Shown piece by piece: positions 8,190 through 18,500 of a DNA stretch of 64,000 bases. The DNA is from G963678095 sp963678095. Its GTDB lineage: Bacteria; Bacillota; Negativicutes; Selenomonadales; Selenomonadaceae. A program made the position numbers and the translations under genes. The stretch is from positions 2,170,001-2,234,000 of the forward strand of contig OY782746.1 of NCBI GenBank assembly GCA_963678095.2, in the 5' to 3' direction. The notes beneath the pieces are model-generated. The model made no database searches, was not told the DNA's origin, and worked only from the letters and a program-made list of their open reading frames with translations. The stretch's first letter is position 1. Every line of letters starts with the position of its first letter.

Positions 8190-10277
8190 ATGGGCGTGAA
8201 TGGAATTTATGGCTTAAGTGGTTCCGGCCTTGATGTTGAATCGATGGTAAAGACAGCGATGAAGGCTAAACAGGCACAATACGATAAAATGTATAAAAAG
8301 GAAGTCCAGCAGGAATGGATTAAGTCGGCTTATAGTGATTTTTATAGCAGCATGACAACATTTAAGTATTCAACGCTTTCAAACTATAAAATGCAGTCGA
8401 ACATGAGTGCAATGTCCGGGACGACCAGCGACTCAAAAGTAGCGACCGTTACAGCGAATGGGGATGCGGCAGCGATGACGCATAAAGTAATCGTCAATTC
8501 ACAGACGACGAATGCCTATTTGCAGACGACAACTGCCGGGATTAAGCGGGATACGGCCAGCACATCGACGACCAAGAGCATCTATCTGAAGGACATTATT
8601 TCCAGTCAGCTGGGAGGCGGCATCAATGGGAATTATGATTCTACAGCAGATACAGTTACCTTAAATGATGGAACAGTAATTGCCAATGCGTCGACGACGG
8701 CGGCGATCAGCTTCAATGTAAAGGATTCAGCGACTTCGTCGACAAAAACCAGTTATACGACGACGACGACGGATGGATCAGGAAATATTGTCTCCGGGTT
8801 TGTTCCTGGAACAGCTGGAACGGGAACGTATACTTCCGGTGGAACGACGTATGATACAGTAACAACAGATAATTCCGACGGGACAATAACGTCCGTACTC
8901 ACTCCGCAAGGCGGTGGGACCGCTTTAACCTATACGACAGCGACTTTAAATGATACAACGGGAGCGGTAATAAATGCCTTCCGCCCAGCGGCAACGACCG
9001 GCTCTACCACGAGTACGAGCGGTGCGACGACAACAACGACAACGACAGCGACAAATTCTTCGGGAACCATTAGCACATCGACTACTGTCAATGCTCCTAA
9101 TGCCGGGACGCCGGTTGTGTATACCTATAAGGATCTTGCCGAGAAAACGCTTAATGATCTGGTACTTGATATAGGAAGTGCCAATGGAAATATTACGGCA
9201 ACGTATGACTCCGTTAATGACTCGGTCAGCATTTACAATAAAAATGGCGGCAGTGCGAATTTGATATCAATTTCTGGATTTACCGGCAGCTATACGACAG
9301 CTGATGGTAAAACTGCCACTGGGGCAGCCAACACTAACATGACTAATGCGTTATTTAATCATCTGAACCTCGGGATGTATGATGGCAATACCCTGAATGC
9401 TGCGCAGACGATGACGGATGCCAGTCCTCTATCGGCAGTTGGAGCCTCTGGATCAATCACAATCGATGGCAAGACATATTCAGATCTTGCCAGCAATAAA
9501 GTGACAGTGGCCGGAGTTTCTTATACCTTGGTGGGAACAGGAACCAGTACGGTTACCGTGTCACAGGATACCGATACCATCATTAAAAACGTCAAACAAT
9601 TTGTGACGGATTACAATAAAATGCTGGATTCCCTCAATGATAAGATCTATGAAACGAATTATGTTTCCGGGTCAAAGACGGATACCTCCTATATGCCGCT
9701 TACCGATGCGGAAAAGAAAGGCATGTCGGACAGTGAAGTCAGTGCATGGGAAGCGAAGGCAAAGACAGGGCTTCTTTATCATAGTACTGTCTTGCGGGAT
9801 ATCGTAACTTCCATGCGGTCGGCACTATCCACTCCCGTCGATGCGGTAAGCGGGGACTACAAAACACTTGGGTCTATTGGCATCAGTTCGTCGACAGACA
9901 AAGGACATATCCAGCTCGATGAAGATAAACTGAAGAAGGCTTTAACGGCCGATCCGGACTCGGTCTATCAGTTATTTGCTTCCGGGGCAACTTCAACAAG
10001 TACAGATTCTTCTAATCAGGGCGTCGCGGTCCGCCTGGACACGGTTATGAAAAATGCGCTGAGTTCAATTTCTGATCAGGCGGGAACTTCGGCGACGACC
10101 AATGACCAGAGTTATATAGGAAAAACAATTACAACGATGAAACAAAAAATGAGCGATTTCCAGGATATGATGGATGATTATCAATCAAAACTGTATCAGC
10201 AGTATGATGCGATGGAAGCTGCGATTGCCAAGCTCAATTCGCAGACAAGTTATGTAAGTCAGGCCTTTAGCGGCTGA
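8190..10277 (+). CDS. fliD: Flagellar filament cap protein
   Basis: 695 residues. Caps the growing filament and promotes flagellin folding. N-terminal FliD_N: GIYGLSGSGLDVESMVKTAM, then a helical pair; FliD_C is seen at the end (DSVYQLFASG, then SYIGKTITTMKQKMSDFQDM and KLYQQYDAMEAAIAKLNSQT). The central third is unusually rich in Thr/Ser/Gly with TTT and TST runs (about residues 170-310), making the protein larger than many FliD homologues. These repeated ACG/ACA codons may allow length variation. Ribosome site GAGGAGG; fliS follows 37 bases later. Confidence 0.95.
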   Translation: MGVNGIYGLSGSGLDVESMVKTAMKAKQAQYDKMYKKEVQQEWIKSAYSDFYSSMTTFKYSTLSNYKMQSNMSAMSGTTSDSKVATVTANGDAAAMTHKVIVNSQTTNAYLQTTTAGIKRDTASTSTTKSIYLKDIISSQLGGGINGNYDSTADTVTLNDGTVIANASTTAAISFNVKDSATSSTKTSYTTTTTDGSGNIVSGFVPGTAGTGTYTSGGTTYDTVTTDNSDGTITSVLTPQGGGTALTYTTATLNDTTGAVINAFRPAATTGSTTSTSGATTTTTTTATNSSGTISTSTTVNAPNAGTPVVYTYKDLAEKTLNDLVLDIGSANGNITATYDSVNDSVSIYNKNGGSANLISISGFTGSYTTADGKTATGAANTNMTNALFNHLNLGMYDGNTLNAAQTMTDASPLSAVGASGSITIDGKTYSDLASNKVTVAGVSYTLVGTGTSTVTVSQDTDTIIKNVKQFVTDYNKMLDSLNDKIYETNYVSGSKTDTSYMPLTDAEKKGMSDSEVSAWEAKAKTGLLYHSTVLRDIVTSMRSALSTPVDAVSGDYKTLGSIGISSSTDKGHIQLDEDKLKKALTADPDSVYQLFASGATSTSTDSSNQGVAVRLDTVMKNALSSISDQAGTSATTNDQSYIGKTITTMKQKMSDFQDMMDDYQSKLYQQYDAMEAAIAKLNSQTSYVSQAFSG

Positions 10278-10314
10278 TGACAACGCTCTTGTGTGGTAAG
10301 GAGGTAATAAAAGT

Positions 10315-10707
10315 ATGCAAAATGCAGCATATACAGCGGAGGCTTATAAACGCCAGCAGGTAATGACGGCTACGCCAGAAGCCTTAACCCTGATGCTCTA
10401 TAATGGAGCTTTGCGCTTTATGACAGAAGGCATCGAAGCAATTAAGGGGAAAGATTATGAAAAAACAAATGCATCATTGATCAAGGCGCAAAATATTATC
10501 AGTGAACTGCGGATTACGCTGAAAATGGAGTATGAGATTTCTCATCAGTTGCTTCCCTTATATAATTATGTATACGATTGTTTAATTGAGGGAAATATGA
10601 AGGCCAGTATTGCCAAGGTTGAAGAGGCGAAAGAAATTGTCACAGAACTTCGCAATACCTGGAATGAGGCGATGAAAATTGCCCGCAAGGAAAAAGGTGT
10701 TTCCTGA
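10315..10707 (+). CDS. fliS: Flagellin export chaperone FliS
   Basis: 130 residues. Binds the flagellin C-terminus and keeps it unfolded for export. The family start AYTAEAYKRQQVMTATPEAL followed by TLMLYNGALRFMTEGIEAI is clear, and the rest is the four-helix bundle ending in VTELRNTWNEAMKIARKE. Usual length. Its TGA overlaps the ATG of the next gene by one base (TGATG), implying coupled translation. Confidence 0.96.
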   Translation: MQNAAYTAEAYKRQQVMTATPEALTLMLYNGALRFMTEGIEAIKGKDYEKTNASLIKAQNIISELRITLKMEYEISHQLLPLYNYVYDCLIEGNMKASIAKVEEAKEIVTELRNTWNEAMKIARKEKGVS

Positions 10708-11039
10708 TGGAGTCAGATACAGCCCAATTATGGGAGAAGTACTATATTGTTTCAAGTGAAATGCTAAAGTTTATTGAACGCGATGAAGTCGATATGTTTC
10801 TTCAGTTGCTGGAACAGCGAAGCGTTATCCAGGAAATGCTGGAGAAACTCGACGACAGGGTATGGACGAAAACCGAGGCTGGGCAGGCATTGTACCAAAA
10901 GCTTAAACCGATAGATATGCAAGTACAGTATAAGGTAAGAGTATGGCTTAATAAGACAAAACAAAAAAATCAAGCAGCTAAATTCTATGATATGCTCGGG
11001 GCCCAGCCGGCAGGAAATATTTTTAATAAAAATTTTTAA
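10707..11039 (+). CDS. Small helical FliT-like flagellar protein
   Basis: 110 residues, helical and charged, with no recognisable catalytic motif. Position directly behind fliS, with a one-base overlap, is that of fliT, the FliD chaperone; the N-terminal helix (YYIVSSEMLKFIERDEVDMF) followed by a QRSVIQEMLEKLDD stretch resembles FliT-like proteins. Sequence similarity to FliT is too weak to decide by eye, so the assignment rests mainly on place and size. The 3' end runs into an A/T-rich stretch that leads to the fliC promoter. Confidence 0.6.
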   Translation: MESDTAQLWEKYYIVSSEMLKFIERDEVDMFLQLLEQRSVIQEMLEKLDDRVWTKTEAGQALYQKLKPIDMQVQYKVRVWLNKTKQKNQAAKFYDMLGAQPAGNIFNKNF

Positions 11040-11068
11040 AAATAAATATAAATTTTTAAAAAAAGTAT

Positions 11069-11094
11069 TAAGGAACAGAAAAAAATACCGATAT
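11069..11094 (+). promoter_or_regulatory. Candidate sigma-28 promoter of fliC
   Basis: TAAG (11069-11072), 16 bases, CGATAT within ACCGATAT (11087-11094); this is close to TAAA-N15-GCCGATAT. With a start near 11100 the leader would be about 110 bases, enough to hold the CsrA sites. fliC is thus likely to be transcribed mostly on its own. Confidence 0.7.
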
Positions 11095-11162
11095 ATATAG
11101 TGTAAAGATCAAAGAGCCGGACAGACTGAGCGATCGGCAGACTGCCCAGCTTTGATAAAAAT

Positions 11163-11204
11163 TTAAGCAGGGATGCTTAATTAAAAAAAAGAAATCAGGG
11201 AGGA
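11163..11204 (+). promoter_or_regulatory. CsrA-binding sites in the fliC leader
   Basis: A perfect 7-bp hairpin (TTAAGCA at 11163-11169, TGCTTAA at 11174-11180) presents GGGA in its loop; the segment CAGGGATG fits the CsrA consensus CARGGAUG. A second GGA site, CAGGGAGGA at 11196-11204, is the fliC ribosome-binding site itself. The pair mirrors the two-site arrangement of the Bacillus hag leader. CsrA binding is inferred from sequence. Confidence 0.7.
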
Positions 11205-11212
11205 ATTCCATC

Positions 11213-12550
11213 ATGGCAATGGTAGTAAAAAACAATCTTTCGGCACTTAATACGCTGAACATTATGAACAAGAACAGCAACGCTCTTTCTAAGAGCCTGC
11301 AGAAAGTATCTTCAGGAGAAAAAATCAACAGCGCAGCGGATGACGCTTCGGGTTACGCAATTTCTGAAAAGATGAAAGTTCAGATCCGCTCGTTGGATCA
11401 GGCAAACCAGAACACACAGAATGGTAACAGCCTTTTGAAAACAGCTGAAGGTGCTGTGAGCTCGACAGTAGATATCTTGAAGACTTTGAAGGAAAAAGTT
11501 GTAAATGCAGCCAATGATACAAATACAACAGCTGACCGTCAGACAATTCAGAACGAGCTCAATCAGGCAATCGACCAGATCAATGATAATGCCAATGTAA
11601 CATTCAACGGCAAGACACTTGTTGATGGCTCGATGAACAAACAGATTACAACGGCTACAGCATCTACATTTACGAATCAGTCTATGGGAACAGGCACTAT
11701 CGGGACATCGACTTTGACATCGCTCCTCGACCGCGATGGCAATACGCTCGACATCAAGTCGACGGATACAATTAAAGTGTCGTTTGTCCAAAACGGCAAA
11801 ACCTATACGACTTCCTACGCAGTTGGTACTACAGCAATGTCGGATATTTTCAGCAAAGCAAACACTGCTTCGGGCGCAACGCCTTTCTCGGTACCGGGTG
11901 CTACAGCTGGTACTACCATTATCGGCGTTGATGAAACGGGTGTCAGCGTTTACACAGCAGATGGCACGTCGGCATTCTCTGTATCGGCAGCTGGCACTGG
12001 TACAACGGCTCAGATTTCCGGCTTCAGCATTAGCATCAGCGGTACTGACGGCAATGTCAAGAAATCCATCAACCAGAAACTTGACAACTTCAGCCTCGGT
12101 ATCAGAGCCCAGAATACTTCGGCAAACAATGCGCTTAGCCTGCAGATCGGAACAAAATCCAACCAGTCGATTACTGTTGGCTTGACCGATATGCGTGCAC
12201 TCGCACTCGGTCTCCAGGGAACTGATGCGACGACTGGCGTAGTCAAGAACATTGACGTAACAACGCGTGACAATGCGAATGTTGCCATTAATGTTATGGA
12301 CACGGCAATTCAGAAAGCGCTTAACGAACAGACTAAAATTGGTGCTGTTGAAAGCCGCTTGGATTACACTTCCAGCAACTTGACAACTTCCAGCGAAAAT
12401 GTAACAGCTGCAGAATCCACAATTCGCGATGCCAATATGGCAACCGAAATGACGGAGTATACGAAAAACAACGTATTGCTCCAGGCTTCCCAGGCAATGC
12501 TTGCTCAAGCAAATCAGTCGACTTCCAAAGTCCTCAGCTTACTTCAGTAA
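11213..12550 (+). CDS. fliC: Flagellin
   Basis: 445 residues. Filament subunit, exported by the flagellar type III system. N-terminal D0/D1: AMVVKNNLSALNTLNIMNKN, LQKVSSGEKINSAADDASGY; C-terminal D1/D0: SNLTTSSENVTAAESTIRDA and VLLQASQAMLAQANQSTSKV followed by LSLLQ. The middle (about 145-300) is variable, Thr/Ser/Ala-rich and is the likely surface for O-glycosylation by the downstream genes. A strong terminator follows. Codon use is more biased (AAC, GGC, ATC) than in the AT-rich glycosyltransferase genes behind it, fitting high expression. Confidence 0.97.
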   Translation: MAMVVKNNLSALNTLNIMNKNSNALSKSLQKVSSGEKINSAADDASGYAISEKMKVQIRSLDQANQNTQNGNSLLKTAEGAVSSTVDILKTLKEKVVNAANDTNTTADRQTIQNELNQAIDQINDNANVTFNGKTLVDGSMNKQITTATASTFTNQSMGTGTIGTSTLTSLLDRDGNTLDIKSTDTIKVSFVQNGKTYTTSYAVGTTAMSDIFSKANTASGATPFSVPGATAGTTIIGVDETGVSVYTADGTSAFSVSAAGTGTTAQISGFSISISGTDGNVKKSINQKLDNFSLGIRAQNTSANNALSLQIGTKSNQSITVGLTDMRALALGLQGTDATTGVVKNIDVTTRDNANVAINVMDTAIQKALNEQTKIGAVESRLDYTSSNLTTSSENVTAAESTIRDANMATEMTEYTKNNVLLQASQAMLAQANQSTSKVLSLLQ

Positions 12551-12570
12551 GAAAAAGGTTAATTTGTTTA

Positions 12571-12598
12571 AGGGCGGATGCGTGTCATCCGCCCTTTT
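12571..12598 (+). terminator. Rho-independent terminator after fliC
   Basis: AGGGCGGATG / CATCCGCCCT perfect 10-bp stem with loop CGTGT, followed by TTTTATTTAT. It separates fliC from the glycosylation genes, so these need read-through or another promoter. Confidence 0.9.
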
Positions 12599-12677
12599 AT
12601 TTATGATTTTACCCGTTTACCAAAATTTTTTATCGAGGATAGAGGGTTTTTGTAAATTGGTAAGAGGAGTGGCGAAA

Positions 12678-15539
12678 ATGAAACTGTCAGCTTGTTATAT
12701 TGTTGGAAAAGGTGAAGCGGCTTTTGAAAAATCTTTGCAGAGCCTGGGCAATCTGGCGGATGAAATTATTGTGATAGCAACGGCACTGGATCAAAGTATT
12801 TGGGAAACGGCTGTGAAATATCAAGCATCTATTTACTCTTATGAATGGCATGATGATTTTGCTGCAGCCCGTAATTTTGCCCTTGCAAAGGCGACCGGTG
12901 ACTGGATTGTCTTTCTTGATGCTGATGAATATATGGCAGGTTCGTCTGTTAAATTATGGCGAAATGTTGTTGAAAATACGATACATGAGGTTTTGGGCGT
13001 TGAAGAGATTTTTATTAAGCTGATTGATTTCGATGCAGAGCAGGAGAATCCGGTTCTAGGCGAAGTTTTTGTGCCGCGATTTTTTGTCCGCCGGCCTGAT
13101 GTTTATTATCAGGGTCGGATTCATGAGGATTTGCGCCGAACGGATGGGATGCCTTTAAGAACGGCATTTTTATCGCCGGAAGATCTTATTTTAATCCATA
13201 CTGGTTATTCAGGAAAGTTGGGAATGAAAAAAGCCGCAAGGAATTTAAGGATTCTTTTAGAGGAAATGAAAATTGCACCAGATCCGGCCGAACATTATAT
13301 GGCAATCGCAGAAGCTTATGAAGGCATGGAAGATTTTGAGAAAGCCATAGAATATGCCAAACAGGATATTTTGTTAAACGGACGGCGATCTATAAGCTAT
13401 GCCAGTCGTTCTTATCGGGTACTCTTTCGCTTGTGGGAAAGCACGACAAGGGATATGGATGCTGAAATCTTGAAATTTGCAGAAAAAAGCGTGACGGATT
13501 TTCCGGAACTGCCTGAGTTTTGGGCACAATATGCAGTGTACCTGGCCAATGTTTTTCATTATAAAGAGGCGGTTGCCGCCATGGAAAAAGCTATACTGTG
13601 CTTTAATTGCTATCAGTCACTGGAACCAAGTGTATTTGACCAAAATGCAGTGAGACAAGGCGAAGAATGGATTGGGGTTTGGCATGAAAATGCGTCTTTG
13701 GCGAAATCTCTGCGAATCAGTGCGTGTGTTATCACAAAGAACGAAGAAGAAGTGATGGGCCAGTGGATTCAAACCTTAAAAACATGTACAGATGAACAAA
13801 TTTTAGTTGATACAGGTTCTACTGATCACACAGTGGAAATTGCTGCTGCGGCAGGCATGAAAACCTATTATTTTTCCTGGCAGGATGATTTTGCGGCAGC
13901 GAAAAATTTTGCGCTTGAGCAGGCGACAGGGGACTGGATTGTATTTTTGGATGCCGATGAATACTTCAGTGAAGACGCGTGTCGTGATATTCGACACATA
14001 ATAGCAAGAGAACATCGGCGCGTAGACTCTGTCGATGCTATTCTGTGCCCTTTAATTAATATTGATGTAGATCAATATTCACAAGAAATCAATCGCAGTC
14101 TTACTTTGCGCATATTTAGGAATGCCCCTTATTTACGCTATACGGGGAAGGTACATGAAAATATTCGCAATGAACATGGACATCTGAATATTTTAGTGGA
14201 GAAAAAAAATTTGGCCATATATCATACGGGGTATTCCAGCCAGCGACTGCAGGGCAAGCTCAAACGCAATTTAAGCTTGCTTTTAGCGGATATTGAAAAA
14301 AACGGCGAACAAGTGCATCACTATCGCTATCTGCTGGATTGCTATATTGGACTTGGTGAATATGAAAAGGCAATTAAGTATGCAAAGCTTCATATCGAAT
14401 CAGCGGCCACTTCCGTCGGCAGTGAGAGTGATGTCTACCGTAATTTGATTATTGCCCTGAATGCCATCCAGGCGGAGCCAAAGGAAATCGAATTATACTG
14501 TGAAACGGCTATCAGAAAATTTCCAGCGATACCAGATTTTTATATCTATAAAGGCATGCTTCGACTCCAGCAAAAAGATTTTTTAACAGCAAAAGAATTT
14601 CTGGAGAAGGCATATGACCTTTCTCAGAAAGCACAATATGACTGTAATGATTCTACGAATTATTCCCAGCTGATGGTAGGCTTATATTGTCATTTAGCTG
14701 AAACCTTTTATCAGTTAGGTGAAAGAAAAAATGCCGAAGCGTATTTGGCTATGGGGCTAAAGGAAAACCGTTATAATGAAGAGGTATTTGCCACGGCACA
14801 TGAGTTTTTGAAAAATAAACCAGCGGATGAAGTGATAAGATTTTTAGATCAATATTATGCGCTAACAAAAGAGGATATATCTTTTATTGTTCAGCAGTGG
14901 GGCAAGTTTTCCCAGAATGAGGTGTATGTTCATTATATGAAGCAGCTAATGGATAAAGAAGAGATAAAAAATGAGAAAGTATTTGGACCTGAAATATTAG
15001 CGAAAGAAAGCCCAACGAATTCTTTTCAGCAGAATGTAAAGCTGGCAGCAGGTCATATACAAGTTTTGTTATATTGTCTGTTTCAAGATAAGCAGCTATT
15101 TTCATTACCACAGGTCAAACAAGTACTGCCGGATACATTTCTCCCGTGGATCGAACGCTATCATGGAGAGAAGAAAAAGATAGAGCCAGGAGAATACGAT
15201 TCCTATGTGACGATATTGCAAATGATGAAAATTTTTAATAATGAAGATATTTTAAAGTGCTTTTGCAAATTGGCAGCGGGATTTTCAACGGTGGAGCAGC
15301 GTACAATTGCGGGGATTTGTTGGCAGGAAGGTTTTTGGCAAGAGGGCAAAGAAGTATATGAAAGACTTTTATCAATGGATATAGAAAACGAATTTGACCT
15401 GTACAGAGAAGCGGGAATTTGTTTTTTTCATTGTGAGGACGAAGTTGCAGCCAGAAAATATTTGCAAAAAGCATTGAACTTAGTTGTTGATGAAAATCAG
15501 CTGCATGAGTTGAAGACCTATTTGTCCTGGCTAGAATAG
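12678..15539 (+). CDS. Tandem GT2 glycosyltransferase with TPR region
   Basis: 953 residues from ATG 12678 (GAGGAG ribosome site). Two SunS/WaaE-like GT2 domains. The first (residues 1-235) is diverged: the usual KNEE is replaced by VGKGEAAF and DTGSTD by IATALDQS, although DWIVFLDADEYM is kept. The second (from about residue 344) is intact: ISACVITKNEEEVMG, VDTGSTDHT, WQDDFAAAKNFALEQATGDW, FLDADEYF. Each is followed by TPR-like helices (for example YMAIAEAYEGMEDFEKAIEY). Probably transfers sugars to flagellin or to the growing glycan in the cytoplasm. First gene of the island, 80 bases behind the fliC terminator. The substrate cannot be told from sequence. Confidence 0.85.
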   Translation: MKLSACYIVGKGEAAFEKSLQSLGNLADEIIVIATALDQSIWETAVKYQASIYSYEWHDDFAAARNFALAKATGDWIVFLDADEYMAGSSVKLWRNVVENTIHEVLGVEEIFIKLIDFDAEQENPVLGEVFVPRFFVRRPDVYYQGRIHEDLRRTDGMPLRTAFLSPEDLILIHTGYSGKLGMKKAARNLRILLEEMKIAPDPAEHYMAIAEAYEGMEDFEKAIEYAKQDILLNGRRSISYASRSYRVLFRLWESTTRDMDAEILKFAEKSVTDFPELPEFWAQYAVYLANVFHYKEAVAAMEKAILCFNCYQSLEPSVFDQNAVRQGEEWIGVWHENASLAKSLRISACVITKNEEEVMGQWIQTLKTCTDEQILVDTGSTDHTVEIAAAAGMKTYYFSWQDDFAAAKNFALEQATGDWIVFLDADEYFSEDACRDIRHIIAREHRRVDSVDAILCPLINIDVDQYSQEINRSLTLRIFRNAPYLRYTGKVHENIRNEHGHLNILVEKKNLAIYHTGYSSQRLQGKLKRNLSLLLADIEKNGEQVHHYRYLLDCYIGLGEYEKAIKYAKLHIESAATSVGSESDVYRNLIIALNAIQAEPKEIELYCETAIRKFPAIPDFYIYKGMLRLQQKDFLTAKEFLEKAYDLSQKAQYDCNDSTNYSQLMVGLYCHLAETFYQLGERKNAEAYLAMGLKENRYNEEVFATAHEFLKNKPADEVIRFLDQYYALTKEDISFIVQQWGKFSQNEVYVHYMKQLMDKEEIKNEKVFGPEILAKESPTNSFQQNVKLAAGHIQVLLYCLFQDKQLFSLPQVKQVLPDTFLPWIERYHGEKKKIEPGEYDSYVTILQMMKIFNNEDILKCFCKLAAGFSTVEQRTIAGICWQEGFWQEGKEVYERLLSMDIENEFDLYREAGICFFHCEDEVAARKYLQKALNLVVDENQLHELKTYLSWLE

Positions 15540-15586
15540 CTTGTAGATAGGAATCGGGATGGTTATCTTAAAAAGGTGGATGAAAA

Positions 15587-18500
15587 ATGAAGATATCGGC
15601 TTGTGTGATTGTAAAGAATGAAGAGAAAAATATGCCAAAATGGCTCGCTTGTATGAAAAATATTGCTGATGAGATGATTGTTGTCGATACAGGGTCTACA
15701 GATAGAACCGCAGATTTGGCGAAGGCAGCCGGGGCGCGGGTCTATTTTTATAAATGGCAGGATGATTTTTCGGCAGCAAAAAATTTTGCCTTGCAGCAGG
15801 CAAGTGGAGATTGGATATTATTTCTTGATGCGGATGAATATTTTACTGAAGCCACCGCGGGGAATGTGCGCAGTTATTTACAAAAAGTGAATGCCAACAA
15901 AAATATAGATGCGTTTCTTTGCCAAATGTTTAATGTCGATGAAGATAATGACAACCATATGATAAGTGCATTTCAAAATGTGAGGATTTTTCGTAAAGAT
16001 CCTGCTTTATTTTACTACAACAAGGTCCATGAACTTTTGGTGCGAAAAAATGGACCTTTAAAACTAGCAAATCTAGAGGCTGATATAGAAATTTATCATA
16101 CAGGTTATTCCAGTAGCATCGTAAGACGCAAACTCGAACGGAATCTGCAGATTATAAAAACAGAGATAGCTGCGACTGGCGAACAGACTTGGCATTATGC
16201 CTACTTAGCAGATTGCTATTATGCACTTAAAGATTATGAACAGACAATAAAATATGCGCAAAAATCTATTGATGCGAAAATCAGAGCATTAGGCAATGAA
16301 ACTACGATTTACCGGCGATTAATCGATGCGCTGATTTTGGCAGGGCGATCGAATAAAGAGATTTTAGCTGCTGTTGAACAAGCTATGGTAAAATTTCCTC
16401 GCGAACCGGAATTTGTATGGAATAAAGCCGTGATTTGTTTTCAACAAAAAAATTATATTCTTGTTGAAAAATATTTGACTCAAATCGCAGCCTTGCGCCA
16501 GGGGAAGAAGGGAAAACTAAAGACCGGAGCTTTTGAAAACAGAGAGTATCTGTTTTTTGCAATGTTAGGAGATATTTTTCGCTTAAAAAACAGAGAAAAA
16601 GAGGCTATGAAACAGTACTTCCACGCATTGGAACTCAATAAATACGAGCGAAGTATACTGCATAACTTTTATCGATTGTTGAGACGGTTGCCAGAAAATC
16701 AATCAGTAGAAGTCTTAGATCAGTTATATCGAGATACAAAGCGTGATAATGAATTTTTAACAAGTGTTTTAAAAGCATATCCGCTGGATGCTGCTTATAT
16801 CTGTATTGAGAAGCGACTACAAAACAGTGAACAAGAGGCTGGCGTTATGGTGGCTGATAAAATTATCAGAAAGCAGCTGAAGGATGCGGTGACGCTCACG
16901 ACAACGAACTTGATTGAAACATATGAGCAGATGATGGCACAGTTAATAAGCGATTACAAAGAAGCGGATTATAAACTTGCACAAGTATTATTGCCAAGTT
17001 TATACGGGAATGCCTTGCGGGAGAAATTGATGCTTTCTAATCAGGTGAAAGCGGAACAGAAAATTAATGCAGGTGAAAGCTCCTCTGTGGTGGGGCAAAA
17101 CGGGCATGGTGATAAGGATGAAGCTGCTATGGAAAAGGGAAATTATACAAGTATTATAATTCCAGTTTATAACCAATTGGATAAGACAAAACAATGTATC
17201 ACTAGTATCCGTTTGTTTACGCAAAATGAAAAATATGAAATGATTCTTATCGACAATGGATCAGAAGATGAAACTTCTGCATGGTTAAAGGGAGAACCGG
17301 ATATAAGGGTTATCTCTAATCAGGAAAACCGGGGATTTACGGTGGCGTGTAATCAAGGGATGAAGATTGCCCGTGGAACAGAAATATTATTATTGCAAAA
17401 TGATGCAATTGTTACGGAAAATTGGTTGCCTGGATTGCGAAAGGTATTGTATGGGCAGAGTAATATAGGTGCTGTTGGACCGGTGTTTTTTGGTGGCTAC
17501 CGAGAGCAAAAACCGGAATTGTCATGTGATTATAATACGTTTGACGAAATGGAACTTTTTGCAAAAAAAGTAGCAAAATTGCCGGATCAAGGGAAAGCGG
17601 CGATGTTTATCAGTTCATTTTGTATGCTGCTGAAGCGCGAGACGATTGATTGTATAGGATCACTAGATGAGCAATTTTCTCCTGGTTATTTGGAAGATGT
17701 TGATTATTGCTTTCGTATTTTGCAAGCAAACTACCGATTGGCAATAGCTGGCAATGTCTTTGTATATCATGCGGCAGGAAGTACGTTCAATACGCTGGGA
17801 CCGCTTGCCGAACAATATTTCACAGAAAATGTAGCTTTATTTAAAGAAAAATGGGGGGTGGACCCTTCGTATTCCGGTACGATTCGTCACGATTTATTGC
17901 AGTTTGTAGACATAGCGCAAAAGGATTTGACCTTATTGGATGTTGGCTGTGCCTGCGGGGCAAATTTAATGCATATCAAGGCAATAAATGAATCCGCTCA
18001 ATTATATGGTATAGAATTGAACGAGCGGGCAGCTGAAATTGCCCGGTATTTTGGGGAGATTTCAAATAGCAATGTAGAAAATCTTACGGCAATGAATTGG
18101 CAGGGGAAATTTGACTATATTCTTATGGGTGATGTTTTAGAGCATTTATATGATCCATGGAAGGTTGTAAACCAAATGCGTGATTTATTGCGGACGAATG
18201 GTTATTTGATTGCCAGCATACCTAATATTATGCACATTTCTATTATTAAAGATCTTTTGCAGGGAAAATGGGAATACCAGGCTTCGGGTATTTTGGATCG
18301 GACGCATCTGCGGTTTTTCACAAAAAAAGAAATTGAGTTGTTATTTGCGGAGGCCGGATTTGAAATTGCTTATATAGGGCATACGATTGTTGATTTTCCA
18401 GGATATGAGGAATGGTTAAATAAAATTGAGCAGCTAAAGGATATTTCACAGGAAAAAGAACAATTTGAGGCGTATCAGTGGATCATTTTGGCTAGAAAAA

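Noticed and set aside
11312..12508. A 398-codon open frame on the minus strand inside fliC
   Set aside because: It is a mirror of the biased codon use of flagellin; the product is Cys-rich with no family look, no ribosome site was seen, and fliC is certain.
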